A stretch of DNA of 40,863 nt from an uncultured Phascolarctobacterium sp. (GCA_900545025.1 UQXH01000018.1:1-40863), one strand, 5' to 3'. Shown: positions 7,020 through 15,891, counted from the first letter of the stretch. Notes: a model not told the origin generated them from the letters alone. Numbers and translations: made by a program.

Positions 7020-8627
7020 TTAGAAAGTACCCTGAACAATCTGGCTGATGTTCTTGGAATGGTCAGAAACACGTTTCATGTTAATTAAAAGTTCCAGCAT
7101 AACAAAGCCGGCCATAGGCTCGCAGCGTTTTTCGTTGAGACGCACGATATGGTTTTTGCGTACTTCCTTCTGATAGGCCTTTACCTGACGGCACAGAGTA
7201 ATAGCTTCGGCAGCAATGTTTTTGTCGTTTTTCTCCAAAGCTTCCAGTGCCTTGCCGCTGGCTGCCATGACAAGCTCGCTCAGATGCTTGAGTTCAGCCT
7301 TAGCCTCGTCGGAGAAATTAACCTCATCTTCAAAAATAGTGCGTGATTTCTTCGCCAGCGTTTCCGCATGGTCGCCGATACGTTCAATATCGTTGCAGGC
7401 ATGCAGCAGGCCAGTATGACGCGCGCTGAGGTCCTCGCTCATCTGGGTTTCGCTCATCTCGGTCAGATAGCAGGTGATGTCGGTTTCCAAAGCGTCGACT
7501 ACAGGCTCGTGTTCCTGCACGTACTTAACCTTGCTTTCGTCAAACTTGCTGATGGATTCCAGCGCCATACCCATATTCTTACGGGCCAGATTACCCATGC
7601 GCACAACTTCCTTCACCGCCAGGCTCATGGCGATGGACGGAGTCTTGAGCATGGCTTTATCCAGATAGATAGGACGCCTGGAGATAATTTCTCCCTTGTC
7701 CGGCAGCAGCTTCTCGATAAAGCGGATAAAGTAATTAGCAAAGGGCATGAACAGCAAAGTGTTAATGACATTAAACGCCGTATGGGCGTTAGCAATCTGA
7801 CGGGCAATATCCCCTTCGGGAGAGATTGCCAGCACCAGCTTGATGAACAGGGACATAAAGGTAACAAAGATGATACTGCCGATGACGTTGAACATGACAT
7901 GCGCCAGTCCGACGCGCTTGGCAGTAACATTGGCCCGCAGCGACGCAAGGATAGCAGTAATACAGGTACCGATGTTATCGCCCAAAAGTACGGGGATGGC
8001 GCCTTCCAGCGGAATCAGGCCCTGACCGGCCATAGCAATCAAAATACCGATGGTGGCACTGCTGGACTGGATCAGTACGGTCATCACGATACCGATAGCC
8101 ACGCCTAAAACAGGATTATCGGAGAAAGAACTGATAAAATCTACAAAGCCGGGATAGCCGCGCAGAGGCATAACCGCCTTGCCCATCATATCCATACCCA
8201 GCATCAGGATACCAAAGCCCAGCATTACCTGCCCCAGGTATTTGCTGCGGCGGCGTTTGGCCAGCAGCTGGATTAAAAAGCCGACAAAGATCAGTACGGT
8301 AATATAGTCAGAAAGCTTAAAGGCAATGAGCTGAGCGGTCATGGTCGTACCGATATTAGCGCCCATGATGATGCCGAAAGCCTGTTTCAGCGTCAGCAGT
8401 CCGGCATTGACCAGGCCTACGGTCATAACCGTCGTCGCGCCGCTGGCCTGCAGCACCGCCGTAACTACCGCGCCTAACAGGACGCCCAGCGCCAGTACGC
8501 CCGTCATCTTCTCCAGGATGCTCTGCAGCTTGGAGCCCGCCGCCTTCTGCAGGCCGTCGCCCATCAGCTGCATACCATACAAGAACAGGGCGATACCGCC
8601 CAGAAAAGCTAAAAAGTAAGCTGTCAT
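7020..8627 (-). CDS. Na/Pi cotransporter family protein with C-terminal PhoU-like domain
   Basis: The 535-residue protein consists of a membrane part (about 1-320) with the inverted-repeat architecture of PF02690. Its repeats are seen as LQASGATTVMTVGLVNAGLL (first) and QSSSATIGILIAMAGQGLI (second), each followed by GANIGTTMTA or GDNIGTCITA. A helical PhoU-like domain follows (about 340-535) with the typical MGNLARKNMGMALE and DIERIGDHAE segments. It probably takes up phosphate with Na+, with a PhoU-type regulatory tail. The first repeat has QASG where the canonical motif is QSSS. The start codon follows ACGGAGGAG. It is monocistronic. Confidence 0.9.
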   Translation of the reverse strand: MTAYFLAFLGGIALFLYGMQLMGDGLQKAAGSKLQSILEKMTGVLALGVLLGAVVTAVLQASGATTVMTVGLVNAGLLTLKQAFGIIMGANIGTTMTAQLIAFKLSDYITVLIFVGFLIQLLAKRRRSKYLGQVMLGFGILMLGMDMMGKAVMPLRGYPGFVDFISSFSDNPVLGVAIGIVMTVLIQSSSATIGILIAMAGQGLIPLEGAIPVLLGDNIGTCITAILASLRANVTAKRVGLAHVMFNVIGSIIFVTFMSLFIKLVLAISPEGDIARQIANAHTAFNVINTLLFMPFANYFIRFIEKLLPDKGEIISRRPIYLDKAMLKTPSIAMSLAVKEVVRMGNLARKNMGMALESISKFDESKVKYVQEHEPVVDALETDITCYLTEMSETQMSEDLSARHTGLLHACNDIERIGDHAETLAKKSRTIFEDEVNFSDEAKAELKHLSELVMAASGKALEALEKNDKNIAAEAITLCRQVKAYQKEVRKNHIVRLNEKRCEPMAGFVMLELLINMKRVSDHSKNISQIVQGTF

Positions 8628-8777
8628 TTTCTCCTCCGTAAAATTACTGTTAAATTTGTGTTAAATTACTGTTAATTTTATTATACAAGAAAACTATGCA
8701 TCCATTGTTAAATCAATGTTAAATTTATTATACAGTAAATTCAGATAACAGTATAGGCAGAAAAGCCATAAAAAGAC

Positions 8778-8811
8778 AAAAAAATTGCGCCACACAGACC
8801 GTGCGACGCAA
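8778..8811 (-). terminator. Terminator after the thioredoxin-like gene
   Basis: On the minus strand the stem TTGCGTCGCAC/GTGTGGCGCAA (one mismatch) is followed by seven T residues. It lies 36 bases downstream of the stop codon at 8847. Confidence 0.8.
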
Positions 8812-8846
8812 CTAAAAAGGAGAGGTGTATGATGAAAAGATGTTGT

Positions 8847-9086
8847 TTATTGCAGCTGTCTGAGCAAAGCCATTGCTTCCTCCACTTTCAGCACGCTGCC
8901 TACCGAGATGAGCTTTTCGTCGATAACCAGCGCCGGCAGGGCAACAGCTCCATAGGCTGCTACTTTACGGAATTCAGAAACCTTTTCAAATGTAGCTTTC
9001 ATCTTCAGCTTCTTCAAAGCCACGGCAGTATTCTGCATCAGCACTTCCGCCTGCTTCGTCATCGGCCCAAGTATCTTGACATGCAT
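8847..9086 (-). CDS. Thioredoxin-like small protein lacking the redox CXXC
   Basis: With the start at 9086 (AGGTGA 5 bases upstream) the protein has 79 residues, the length of the MTH895/TM0979 'small redox-active disulfide protein 2' group. The fold signature is clear: MHVKILGP, an amphipathic helix, VSEFRKVAAYGAVALPALVID with the cis-proline of LPALVI, and a C-terminal KVEEAMALLRQL helix. Where the family has a CXXC just after ILGP, this protein reads MTKQAE, and it contains no cysteine at all. It cannot do thiol redox chemistry and may be a binding or structural variant. The frame stays open a further 28 codons upstream, but no good ribosome site is present there. Confidence 0.75.
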   Translation of the reverse strand: MHVKILGPMTKQAEVLMQNTAVALKKLKMKATFEKVSEFRKVAAYGAVALPALVIDEKLISVGSVLKVEEAMALLRQLQ

Positions 9087-9233
9087 TGTATCACCTGTCT
9101 TCCACTTCATTTGGAGGTCCTTGCTTCCATGTCTATATAATACCAAAGTATTATGACCAAAGTAGGTCAAAGAGGTAACAAGTTTGTGAAATAAAAATTT
9201 AAATGAGAAAAAATATTATTAACTATCTACATA

Positions 9234-9260
9234 ACAAAACCGACCCCTTGCGGAGCCGGT
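9234..9260 (-). terminator. Terminator after PFOR
   Basis: On the minus strand the imperfect stem ACCGGCTCC-GCAA-GGGGTCGGT (two mismatches) is followed by TTTTG, 20 bases after the stop codon at 9280. Confidence 0.7.
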
Positions 9261-9279
9261 TTGTTAGCTTCCAGACAGC

Positions 9280-12200
9280 TTATTGCTGTTCTGCCAGTTT
9301 CTTGTAGTTGTTCAGGCGTTCCTTAGCGTCTGCCTCAGTCTTTTCAAACAGCGCTTCAGCAGTATCCGGGAACATCTTCTGCAGGGAGGAATAACGAACT
9401 TCGCCCATGAGGAATTCACGGAAATCAGCGGTAGGCTCTTTGGAATCCAGGATGAACGGATTCTTGCCCTGCGCCTTCAGATCCGGATTGTAACGGTAGT
9501 TAGCCCAGTAACCTGCTTCCACAGCGCGTTTTGCTTCCAGCTGGCTGCAGCCCATACCTACTTTGAGGCCGTGGTTGATACACGGAGCATAAGCGATAAT
9601 CAGGGACGGACCGTCATAAGCTTCTGCTTCGGCAATAGCTTTCAGAGTCTGGTTCTTGTCAGCGCCCATAGCTACCTGTGCTACATAAACATAGCCGTAG
9701 CTCATAGCCATCATGCCCAAATCTTTCTTCTTGGTCTTTTTGCCGCTGGCAGCAAATTTGGCGATGGCCGCAGTCGGAGTAGACTTGGAGGACTGGCCGC
9801 CAGTATTGGAATATACCTCGGTATCGAAGACCATGACATTTACGTTCTCGCCGGATGCCAGCACGTGGTCAAGTCCGCCGTAGCCGATGTCATAGCCCCA
9901 GCCGTCGCCGCCGAAGATCCAGTGGCTGCGTTTAACGAAGAATTGTCTTTCTTTATACAGAGCAGCGCATTTTTCGCAGCCGTCTTTGTATTTTTCCAGT
10001 GCCGCGGTAAGAGCGTCAGCACGTTCACGGGTGCCGTCGCTGACATTCATGTTTTCCAGCCAGTCGGTCAGCGCTTTGCGCAGATCTTCCGGGGCCTGGT
10101 CAAGAGGCATTGCTCTTACCATGTCGGCAACACGTTCACGGGATTGTTTTACGCCCAGATACATGCCGAGGCCGTATTCAGCGTTATCCTCGAACAGGGA
10201 GTTAGCCCAGCTGGGGCCATGGCCTGCACAGTTCTTGGTATACGGCATGGACGGAGCGCTTGCGCCCCAGATAGAGGTACAGCCGGTAGCATTGGCAATC
10301 ATCATGCGGTCGCCTACCAGCTGAGTAACCAGCTTGGCATACGGAGTTTCGCCGCAGCCTGCGCATGCGCCGGAGAACTCGAGCAGCGGCTGTTCAAACT
10401 GGATGCCTTTCATGGTCAGCTTGCTCATCGGATTGGGTTTATGCTGCACTTCTTTCATTGCATAATCCCAGTTGACAGTCTTGGCAACCTGGGTATCCAG
10501 CGGTTTCATCACAAGAGCCTTGCCTTTGGGAGCAGGGCATACCTGAGCGCAGTTGCCACAGCCGGTGCAGTCCAGCGGAGAAATGGTGATAGCAAATTTC
10601 AGGCCTTTGGCGCCGATAGCGTCTTTGGACGGCAGGCTTGCCGGAGCCTTGGCAGCTTCTTCCTCGGTCATCAGTACCGGACGGACAGCAGCGTGCGGGC
10701 AGACAAAGGCGCACTGGTTGCACTGGATGCAGGTATCAATCTGCCATTCGGGCACGTTGATGGCGATGCCGCGTTTTTCGTAGGCAGAAGTACCGCTCGG
10801 GAAAGTACCGTCAGCGTGTTCAGCAACAAAGGTGCTGACAGGCAGCTTGTCGCCTTCCAGTCTGTTCATGGGAACGAGTACGTCGTCAATGAACTTGTTG
10901 CCGGTAGCAGCAGCCTGATGAGAATCCTCAGCTTCTGCCCAGGCAGCCGGAACAGCAACTTCGGTAATGGCGTTGATGCCCTGATCGATAGCAGCATTGT
11001 TCATATCAACGATGTTCTGCCCCTTCTTGCCGTAGGAATGTTCCACAGCTTCTTTCAGGTACTTAACTGCGTCAGCCAGCGGAATAATGTCAGCCAGTTT
11101 GAAGAAAGCAGACTGCATAATCATGTTGATGCGTCCGCCGAGGCCGATTTCCTGAGCAATCTTCACAGCGTCGATAATGTAGAATTTAATATTGTTCTTA
11201 GCGATGTAGCGTTTAATCTGTCCGGGCAGGTTAGCTTCCAGCTCATCTGCAGTCCAGGTGCAGTTTAAGAGGAAGGTGCCGCCTTTTTTCAGACCGGCGG
11301 TAACATCGTAGTTATAAACATAGGACTGATTATGTACAGCAACAAAGTCAGCTGCGTTAATCAGATACGGAGCCATAATCGGGGTATGACCGAAACGCAG
11401 GTGAGAAACGGTTACACCGCCGCTCTTCTTGCTGTCGTAGGAGAAATAGCCCTGCGCATACATATCGGTGTAGTCGCCGATAATCTTGATGGCGCTCTTG
11501 TTGGCGCCGACAGTACCGTCGCTGCCCAGACCCCAGAACTTGCAGGCCTTGGTACCGGCAGGAGTAACATCAAAGTCACCGCTGGCCGGCAGAGAAGTAC
11601 CGGTAACGTCATCAGTAATGCTGATGGTGAAATTGTTTTTCGGTTCGGCAGCAGCCAGATTGTCAAATACAGCCACGATGTCTGCCGGAACCAGGTCTTT
11701 GGATCCCAGACCATAACGGCCGCCGATAATCAGCGGGTTGCGGTCAGATGCGTAGAAAGCTGCGCGCACGTCAAGATACAGCGGTTCGCCGAATGCGCCC
11801 GGTTCTTTGGTACGATCCAGCACGGCAATGCGTTTTACGCTGGCGGGAACAGCAGCCATAAAATGTTTCATGCTGAAAGGACGATACAGGTGAACGCACA
11901 GTACGCCCACCTTGCGGCCCTGTTCGTTCAGTTTTTCAACCACGGTGCGCACGGTCTCGGTGCTGGAACCCATGGTGATGATAATTTCTTCGGCATCTTC
12001 TGCGCCGTAGTAGTTAAACAGATGGTAATCGCGGCCGGTCAGTTTGTTGATGTCCTGCATATAGCCTTCCACGATTTCCGGCAGTGCGTCATAATAGCCG
12101 TTAACTGCTTCGCGGGTCTGGAAGTAAATATCAGGGTTCTGCGCGGTACCGCGGATAACCGGATTGTCAGGATTGAGGCCACGACGGCGGAAGGCGTCAA

Positions 12201-12795
12201 CTGCATCCATATCCAGCAGTTTGCCTAAATCTTCGTAGTCCAGAACTTCGATTTTCTGAATTTCATGAGAGGTACGGAAACCGTCAAAGAAGTTTACAAA
12301 CGGTACGCGGCCTTTGATTGCAGCCAGATGCGCAACAGCAGCCAGGTCCATAACTTCCTGTACACTGCCTTCAGCCAGCAGTGCAAAGCCGGTCTGACGG
12401 GCAGCCATAACGTCCTGATGATCACCGAAGATAGACAGAGAGCTGGTAGCCAGTGCACGTGCAGAAACGTGGAATACTGCCGGCAGAAGCTCGCCTGCCA
12501 TTTTATACATATTGGGAATCATGAGCAGCAGGCCCTGAGAAGCCGTATAAGTGGTGGTCAGCGCACCAGATTGCAAAGAGCCGTGTACGGCACCTGCCGC
12601 ACCTGCTTCAGACTGCATTTCCAAAACTTTAACGGACTGACCAAAAAGATTCTTCTTACCCTGGGCTGCCCATTCGTCAACAACTTCCGCCATCGGAGAA
12701 GACGGAGTTATCGGATAGATAGCAGCAACATCAGTAAAAGCATAAGACACGTATGCGGCAGCGGTATTGCCGTCCATCGTTTTCATTTTGACCAT
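9280..12795 (-). CDS. nifJ: Pyruvate:ferredoxin (flavodoxin) oxidoreductase, single chain
   Basis: The 1171-residue protein has the full PFOR layout. An N-terminal pyrimidine-binding domain with YPITPSSPMAE (about 23-33) is followed by the gamma domain (about 420-620). A two-cluster ferredoxin insert has CIQCNQCAFVCP and CTGCGNCAQVCP (about 687-760). CAGCGETPY provides ligands of the proximal cluster (about 808). The TPP-binding GDGWGYD...NTGGQSSK region lies near 961-1000. It decarboxylates pyruvate to acetyl-CoA and CO2, reducing ferredoxin or flavodoxin, which is central to anaerobic energy metabolism. The start follows GAAGGGGATCT. Size and domains are complete. It is transcribed alone, with its own promoter and terminator. 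Confidence 0.97.
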   Translation of the reverse strand: MVKMKTMDGNTAAAYVSYAFTDVAAIYPITPSSPMAEVVDEWAAQGKKNLFGQSVKVLEMQSEAGAAGAVHGSLQSGALTTTYTASQGLLLMIPNMYKMAGELLPAVFHVSARALATSSLSIFGDHQDVMAARQTGFALLAEGSVQEVMDLAAVAHLAAIKGRVPFVNFFDGFRTSHEIQKIEVLDYEDLGKLLDMDAVDAFRRRGLNPDNPVIRGTAQNPDIYFQTREAVNGYYDALPEIVEGYMQDINKLTGRDYHLFNYYGAEDAEEIIITMGSSTETVRTVVEKLNEQGRKVGVLCVHLYRPFSMKHFMAAVPASVKRIAVLDRTKEPGAFGEPLYLDVRAAFYASDRNPLIIGGRYGLGSKDLVPADIVAVFDNLAAAEPKNNFTISITDDVTGTSLPASGDFDVTPAGTKACKFWGLGSDGTVGANKSAIKIIGDYTDMYAQGYFSYDSKKSGGVTVSHLRFGHTPIMAPYLINAADFVAVHNQSYVYNYDVTAGLKKGGTFLLNCTWTADELEANLPGQIKRYIAKNNIKFYIIDAVKIAQEIGLGGRINMIMQSAFFKLADIIPLADAVKYLKEAVEHSYGKKGQNIVDMNNAAIDQGINAITEVAVPAAWAEAEDSHQAAATGNKFIDDVLVPMNRLEGDKLPVSTFVAEHADGTFPSGTSAYEKRGIAINVPEWQIDTCIQCNQCAFVCPHAAVRPVLMTEEEAAKAPASLPSKDAIGAKGLKFAITISPLDCTGCGNCAQVCPAPKGKALVMKPLDTQVAKTVNWDYAMKEVQHKPNPMSKLTMKGIQFEQPLLEFSGACAGCGETPYAKLVTQLVGDRMMIANATGCTSIWGASAPSMPYTKNCAGHGPSWANSLFEDNAEYGLGMYLGVKQSRERVADMVRAMPLDQAPEDLRKALTDWLENMNVSDGTRERADALTAALEKYKDGCEKCAALYKERQFFVKRSHWIFGGDGWGYDIGYGGLDHVLASGENVNVMVFDTEVYSNTGGQSSKSTPTAAIAKFAASGKKTKKKDLGMMAMSYGYVYVAQVAMGADKNQTLKAIAEAEAYDGPSLIIAYAPCINHGLKVGMGCSQLEAKRAVEAGYWANYRYNPDLKAQGKNPFILDSKEPTADFREFLMGEVRYSSLQKMFPDTAEALFEKTEADAKERLNNYKKLAEQQ

Positions 12796-12874
12796 TAGAT
12801 CCCCTTCTTTCTACATAAATAAGATATTAGGATTTAAGATTTAATAAGGGCATTGCCCTCAGCATCTTCTTTAA

Positions 12875-12906
12875 ATAGTATACACTATTAACGCCCTCTT
12901 TGTAAA
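12875..12906 (-). promoter_or_regulatory. PFOR promoter with operator-like palindrome
   Basis: On the minus strand TTTACA (12906-12901), 18 bases and TATACT (12882-12877) form a good promoter. The inverted repeat AATAGT-N4-ACTATT (12875-12890) overlaps the -10 element and could be an operator. The leader also contains a small AGGGC-ATT-GCCCT hairpin (12848-12860). Confidence 0.65.
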
Positions 12907-13819
12907 ACAAAAGCGCCCGAGAATACAATATATAGCAAAAATTTCACAAATCTTTAAAACCAAAGCTTATGAATTTCTTTTGTTTGTTAAAATAATCACT
13001 GCTGCCTATTTATCATATTTAAAATTTTACTGTCAGCAGTGCAATCAGTCGGAATAACTGCTTTATTATGGCTATTTTTACGGAAAGGTCTTTAAATTCA
13101 TTATAATGATTGTATAATAAAAAGTAAATTTACTGTTTTAAAGTATTCTGTCAGGTAAATTTGGATATAGGACTTTGTATTTACTTTCATTCTTTTTTCT
13201 TTCGCCTCATGCACATGTCTATTCTTTTTCAAAAAAGAATAGGCGAAGAAAAACTTTTTTCTTGTCTCGTGCAGCCTTTCGCGGATGATGTGAGCCTGCT
13301 CATTCCGCACCCGGTTGAAATCGTGCCGGGCGCTATCGCAGACAATGCAAACTGCTTTTCGGCTCACCCACCGTCTTCGGCAGAAAGTACGCAGATTTAA
13401 ACGCAAGTTAAGATTAGTGTGTTTTACAGCTAGTACATTTTTAAGCTTCATACTCAAGGCGATAGACGGCAGGCGGCTTGGCTAACTTTTTCTTTTCAAC
13501 TTCTAGCAGTCCTCGGCACGTATTTAACCGAGGGCTGTGTATTTAAAGCCGCAATGTCCGCTATCGCTGTAAAAAAGTAAGAAAAAGCCTTTTCTTGATT
13601 CGTTGTTAAGTGAGCGCCAGTTCGCTCACGAGCTTTAGCGATGTGAAGAACTGCACACGCGAACTTACACAGAGCATGCGATTGAGTAAAGAGCATGCAG
13701 AGTGCTTGGGCACAAAAGAATGAATATGACCAGAAACAAAAAAACAATGAATACAGTAAATACAAAGACGAACACAAAACAAAATCTATTCTAAACTCAT
13801 AATCACCTTGGAGGTAACC
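12907..13819. other. 913-bp stretch without a convincing gene; AT-rich left part, hairpin-rich 13140-13780
   Basis: 12907-13140 is AT-rich and shows nothing recognisable. 13140-13780 has more mixed composition. It holds several inverted repeats: CTATTCTTTTT/AAAAAGAATAG (13219-13242) nested in TTCGCC/GGCGAA, CAGTCCTCGG/CCGAGGGCTG (13507-13537), and GTGAGCG/CGCTCAC (13610-13629). Minus-strand frames at 13101-13457 and 13496-13909 are open, but lack ribosome sites and have compositions unlike proteins. It may be a decayed element or a structured non-coding region. Confidence 0.5.
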
Positions 13820-14494
13820 ATGTCCAAACGCATCATATATTCCTGCGTAACCCTCAAAAAAGAACTGGCAAACGTCATCGCCGCTACAGGATTTGACGGC
13901 GAAGTACATTTTTTAAGCGAAAAGCTGCACAGCAGCCCGCAAACTATGCACCAGGTACTGCAGCAGCATATTGACGAAGCAGCTCCGGATACGAAAGAAA
14001 TCATCATCTGTGTTTCCGGCTGCGGCAAAAGCACTGTGGGTCTGAAAGCCACCACTGCTCCCCTTGCCCTGCCCCGCACTATGGATTGCATCGACGTGCT
14101 GCTCAGCGGCAGCGGCGCTAAACGCCCCGAAGGCGCCATCTTCCTTACCGACGGCTGGATGAATTTCATGCAGGCTTCTTCTCTTGACTACAGAAAGATG
14201 ATTCAGGAAAAAGGCAAACAGCAGGCTGACGAAACACTGCGCAAAATTTACCGCGGCTTTACGGATTTTTACATCATCGACACCCACACCTACGATACCA
14301 CGCCGGTCAAAGAGTACATCATGCCGCTGGTAGAACTTTTAGACTGCACCCTTAATTACATCGACGGCAAATATCAGGTTCTGTATAAGCTTTTAGACGG
14401 CACCCGCGACAAGGACGTTATCAGCATCCCCAAAGGCGGCACTCTCGACATCAGAGAATTTGACGGTTTGCGGCCGGCAGTGATAAAGAAGTAA
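13820..14494 (+). CDS. DUF1638 domain protein
   Basis: Starting at ATG 13820 (GGAGG 5 bases upstream; an in-frame TTG at 13808 lies inside the ribosome site) the protein has 224 residues. It matches the DUF1638 family of unknown function, with segments EIIICVSGCGKSTVGLKA, LALPRTMDCIDVLLSGSG and IFLTDGWMN. The GCGKST string recalls a P-loop but lacks the correctly spaced first glycine, so I do not call it a nucleotide-binding protein. It stands alone and ends at a terminator that it shares with the CRISPR array coming from the other side. Confidence 0.85.
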   Translation: MSKRIIYSCVTLKKELANVIAATGFDGEVHFLSEKLHSSPQTMHQVLQQHIDEAAPDTKEIIICVSGCGKSTVGLKATTAPLALPRTMDCIDVLLSGSGAKRPEGAIFLTDGWMNFMQASSLDYRKMIQEKGKQQADETLRKIYRGFTDFYIIDTHTYDTTPVKEYIMPLVELLDCTLNYIDGKYQVLYKLLDGTRDKDVISIPKGGTLDIREFDGLRPAVIKK

Positions 14495-14510
14495 AAAGCA
14501 GATAATCAAC

Positions 14511-14539
14511 AAAAAAGACACCCGTAAGGGTGTCTTTTT
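14511..14539. terminator. Bidirectional terminator shared by the DUF1638 gene and the II-C CRISPR array
   Basis: AAAAAAGACACCC-GTAA-GGGTGTCTTTTT forms a perfect stem with A and T tracts on both sides. It ends plus-strand transcription from 14494 and minus-strand transcription of the array. Its right arm overlaps the degenerate last repeat, which begins at 14528. A near copy with a different 4-base loop lies at 20197-20225. Confidence 0.88.
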
Positions 14540-15551
14540 CAATATTCAACAGAGTACTAAAACTAAATTGTTTAATAGCATCATCAACGGTTTGTATAAG
14601 TTCATCAATATCCAACAGAGTACTAAAACAGGATGGGTTTTCATCCATTCTTTTATTTGTATAAGTTCATCAATATCCAACAGAGTACTAAAACTCCATA
14701 TTGTGTCATTTCTTTCATCATTGAGTATAAGTTCATCAATATCCAACAGAGTACTAAAACAGGATACGAACATCATGTTTCGCAGAGCGAAGTATAAGTT
14801 CATCAATATCCAACAGAGTACTAAAACAAGCTGTACAAAATGGCGGACTAGCCCAAGGTATAAGTTCATCAATATCCAACAGAGTACTAAAACGGAACAG
14901 AGCGCGTATTGCAGAAGCTATCCGTATAAGTTCATCAATATCCAACAGAGTACTAAAACAAAGGTGGAACAACGTTAGAATACCTGCCTGTATAAGTTCA
15001 TCAATATCCAACAGAGTACTAAAACAATAAGTGTTTGCACCAGTTACTTTTAAGGTATACGTTCATCAATATCCAACAGAGTACTAAAACGCCTGCTACC
15101 ATAGTAGTTATGATTACATGTATAAGTTCATCAATATCCAACAGAGTACTAAAACATGAAAGCATCGCAATAACTAATTACGAAGGTATAAGTTCATCAA
15201 TATCCAACAGAGTACTAAAACAACACCACAATATAAACGAATTTCAGAAGTGTATAAGTTCATCAATATCCAACAGAGTACTAAAACGTACAAAATAATG
15301 GTAGTGATTATCTTGTAGTATAAGTTCATCAATATCCAACAGAGTACTAAAACAGCTCCACGGTAGCATTATAAACATCTTCGGTATAAGTTCATCAATA
15401 TCCAACAGAGTACTAAAACTCTGTTGTATGTTTCTAACCGATGTTCTGCGTATAAGTTCATCAATATCCAACAGAGTACTAAAACTAGGTCGCATTGTTT
15501 ACATCTCCTTTAACGGTATAAGTTCATCAATATCCAACAGAGTACTAAAAC
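14528..15551 (-). CRISPR. Type II-C CRISPR array: 15 full repeats, 1 degenerate repeat, 15 spacers
   Basis: The repeats are 36 bases long. On the minus strand each starts GTTTTAGTACTCTGTTGG and ends GATGAACTTATAC. Full repeats start (plus coordinates) at 14594, 14659, 14725, 14792, 14858, 14924, 14990, 15055, 15120, 15186, 15252, 15318, 15384, 15450 and 15516. The copy at 15055 has one substitution. The copy at 14528-14563 is degenerate in its 14528-14538 half. Spacers are 29-31 bases, mostly 30, and all differ. Direction is minus: the GTTTTAG end pairs with the tracrRNA anti-repeat, and the degenerate repeat is at the far end from cas2. Only 27 bases separate the first repeat from the cas2 stop codon, so any leader is very short or lies within cas2. 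Confidence 0.98.
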
Positions 15552-15578
15552 CTTAACTTTAGTTTAAGCTAAACAAGG

Positions 15579-15887
15579 TCAAATTTCAAGCATATCGCTC
15601 GGCGCCAGCAGATTTTCTGTCGGCGTCTTTTCTCCCAGCATAACAAGCATGCCGGCATATTGCTTTTCTGTTACCTGCAGCACCCGTACTGAGCCAACCG
15701 GCGGCAACGCGCAGCGCACCTTATTGATATATTTTCTGGCATCATCATAATTTCTCGTAATACGGGTATAGACAGAATACTGCAGCATATCAAAGCCCAT
15801 CTTAATTAAATCTTTACGAAAACGCATATAGTTTTTCTTATCTTCGGCAGTAGCGGTAGGCAAATCAAACATAACGATAACACGCAT
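15579..15887 (-). CDS. cas2: Cas2, type II-C
   Basis: Starting at MRVIVMFDLPT (ATG 15887) the protein has 102 residues, normal for Cas2. The N-terminal beta strand carries the metal-site aspartate of the FDLP motif. The middle contains MGFDMLQYSVYTRI, a typical Cas2 dimer segment. An upstream ATG at 15902 and an in-frame TTG at 15911 would add 5-8 residues and overlap the cas1 end, so the exact start is uncertain. Cas2 with Cas1 forms the spacer-integration complex. The stop codon lies 27 bases from the first repeat. Confidence 0.93.
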   Translation of the reverse strand: MRVIVMFDLPTATAEDKKNYMRFRKDLIKMGFDMLQYSVYTRITRNYDDARKYINKVRCALPPVGSVRVLQVTEKQYAGMLVMLGEKTPTENLLAPSDMLEI

Positions 15888-15891
15888 AAAT

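Noticed and set aside
9283..11268. A 661-codon open frame on the plus strand opposite PFOR
   Set aside because: It lies wholly antisense to a clear PFOR gene and has no ribosome site or recognisable domain. It arises from the codon bias of the real gene.
13101..13909. Two minus-strand open frames of 118 and 137 codons in the gene-poor stretch
   Set aside because: Neither has a ribosome site or family resemblance, the second overlaps the real DUF1638 gene, and their composition follows the hairpins. I list the region as non-coding instead.
13820..14494. The DUF1638 protein as a CRISPR accessory ATPase, from its GCGKST string and position next to the array
   Set aside because: The P-loop spacing is wrong, the gene is in the opposite direction, and a terminator separates it from the array. 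Adjacency looks incidental.
14546..15495. Several open frames across the CRISPR array
   Set aside because: They consist of the repeat translated over and over (for example FSTLLDIDELI) with spacer residues in between. They are by-products of the array.
14564..15515. Self-targeting by II-C spacers of genes in this window
   Set aside because: Reading the 15 spacers against the window I found no match long enough to suggest a target. A computed search would be needed to exclude weaker ones.
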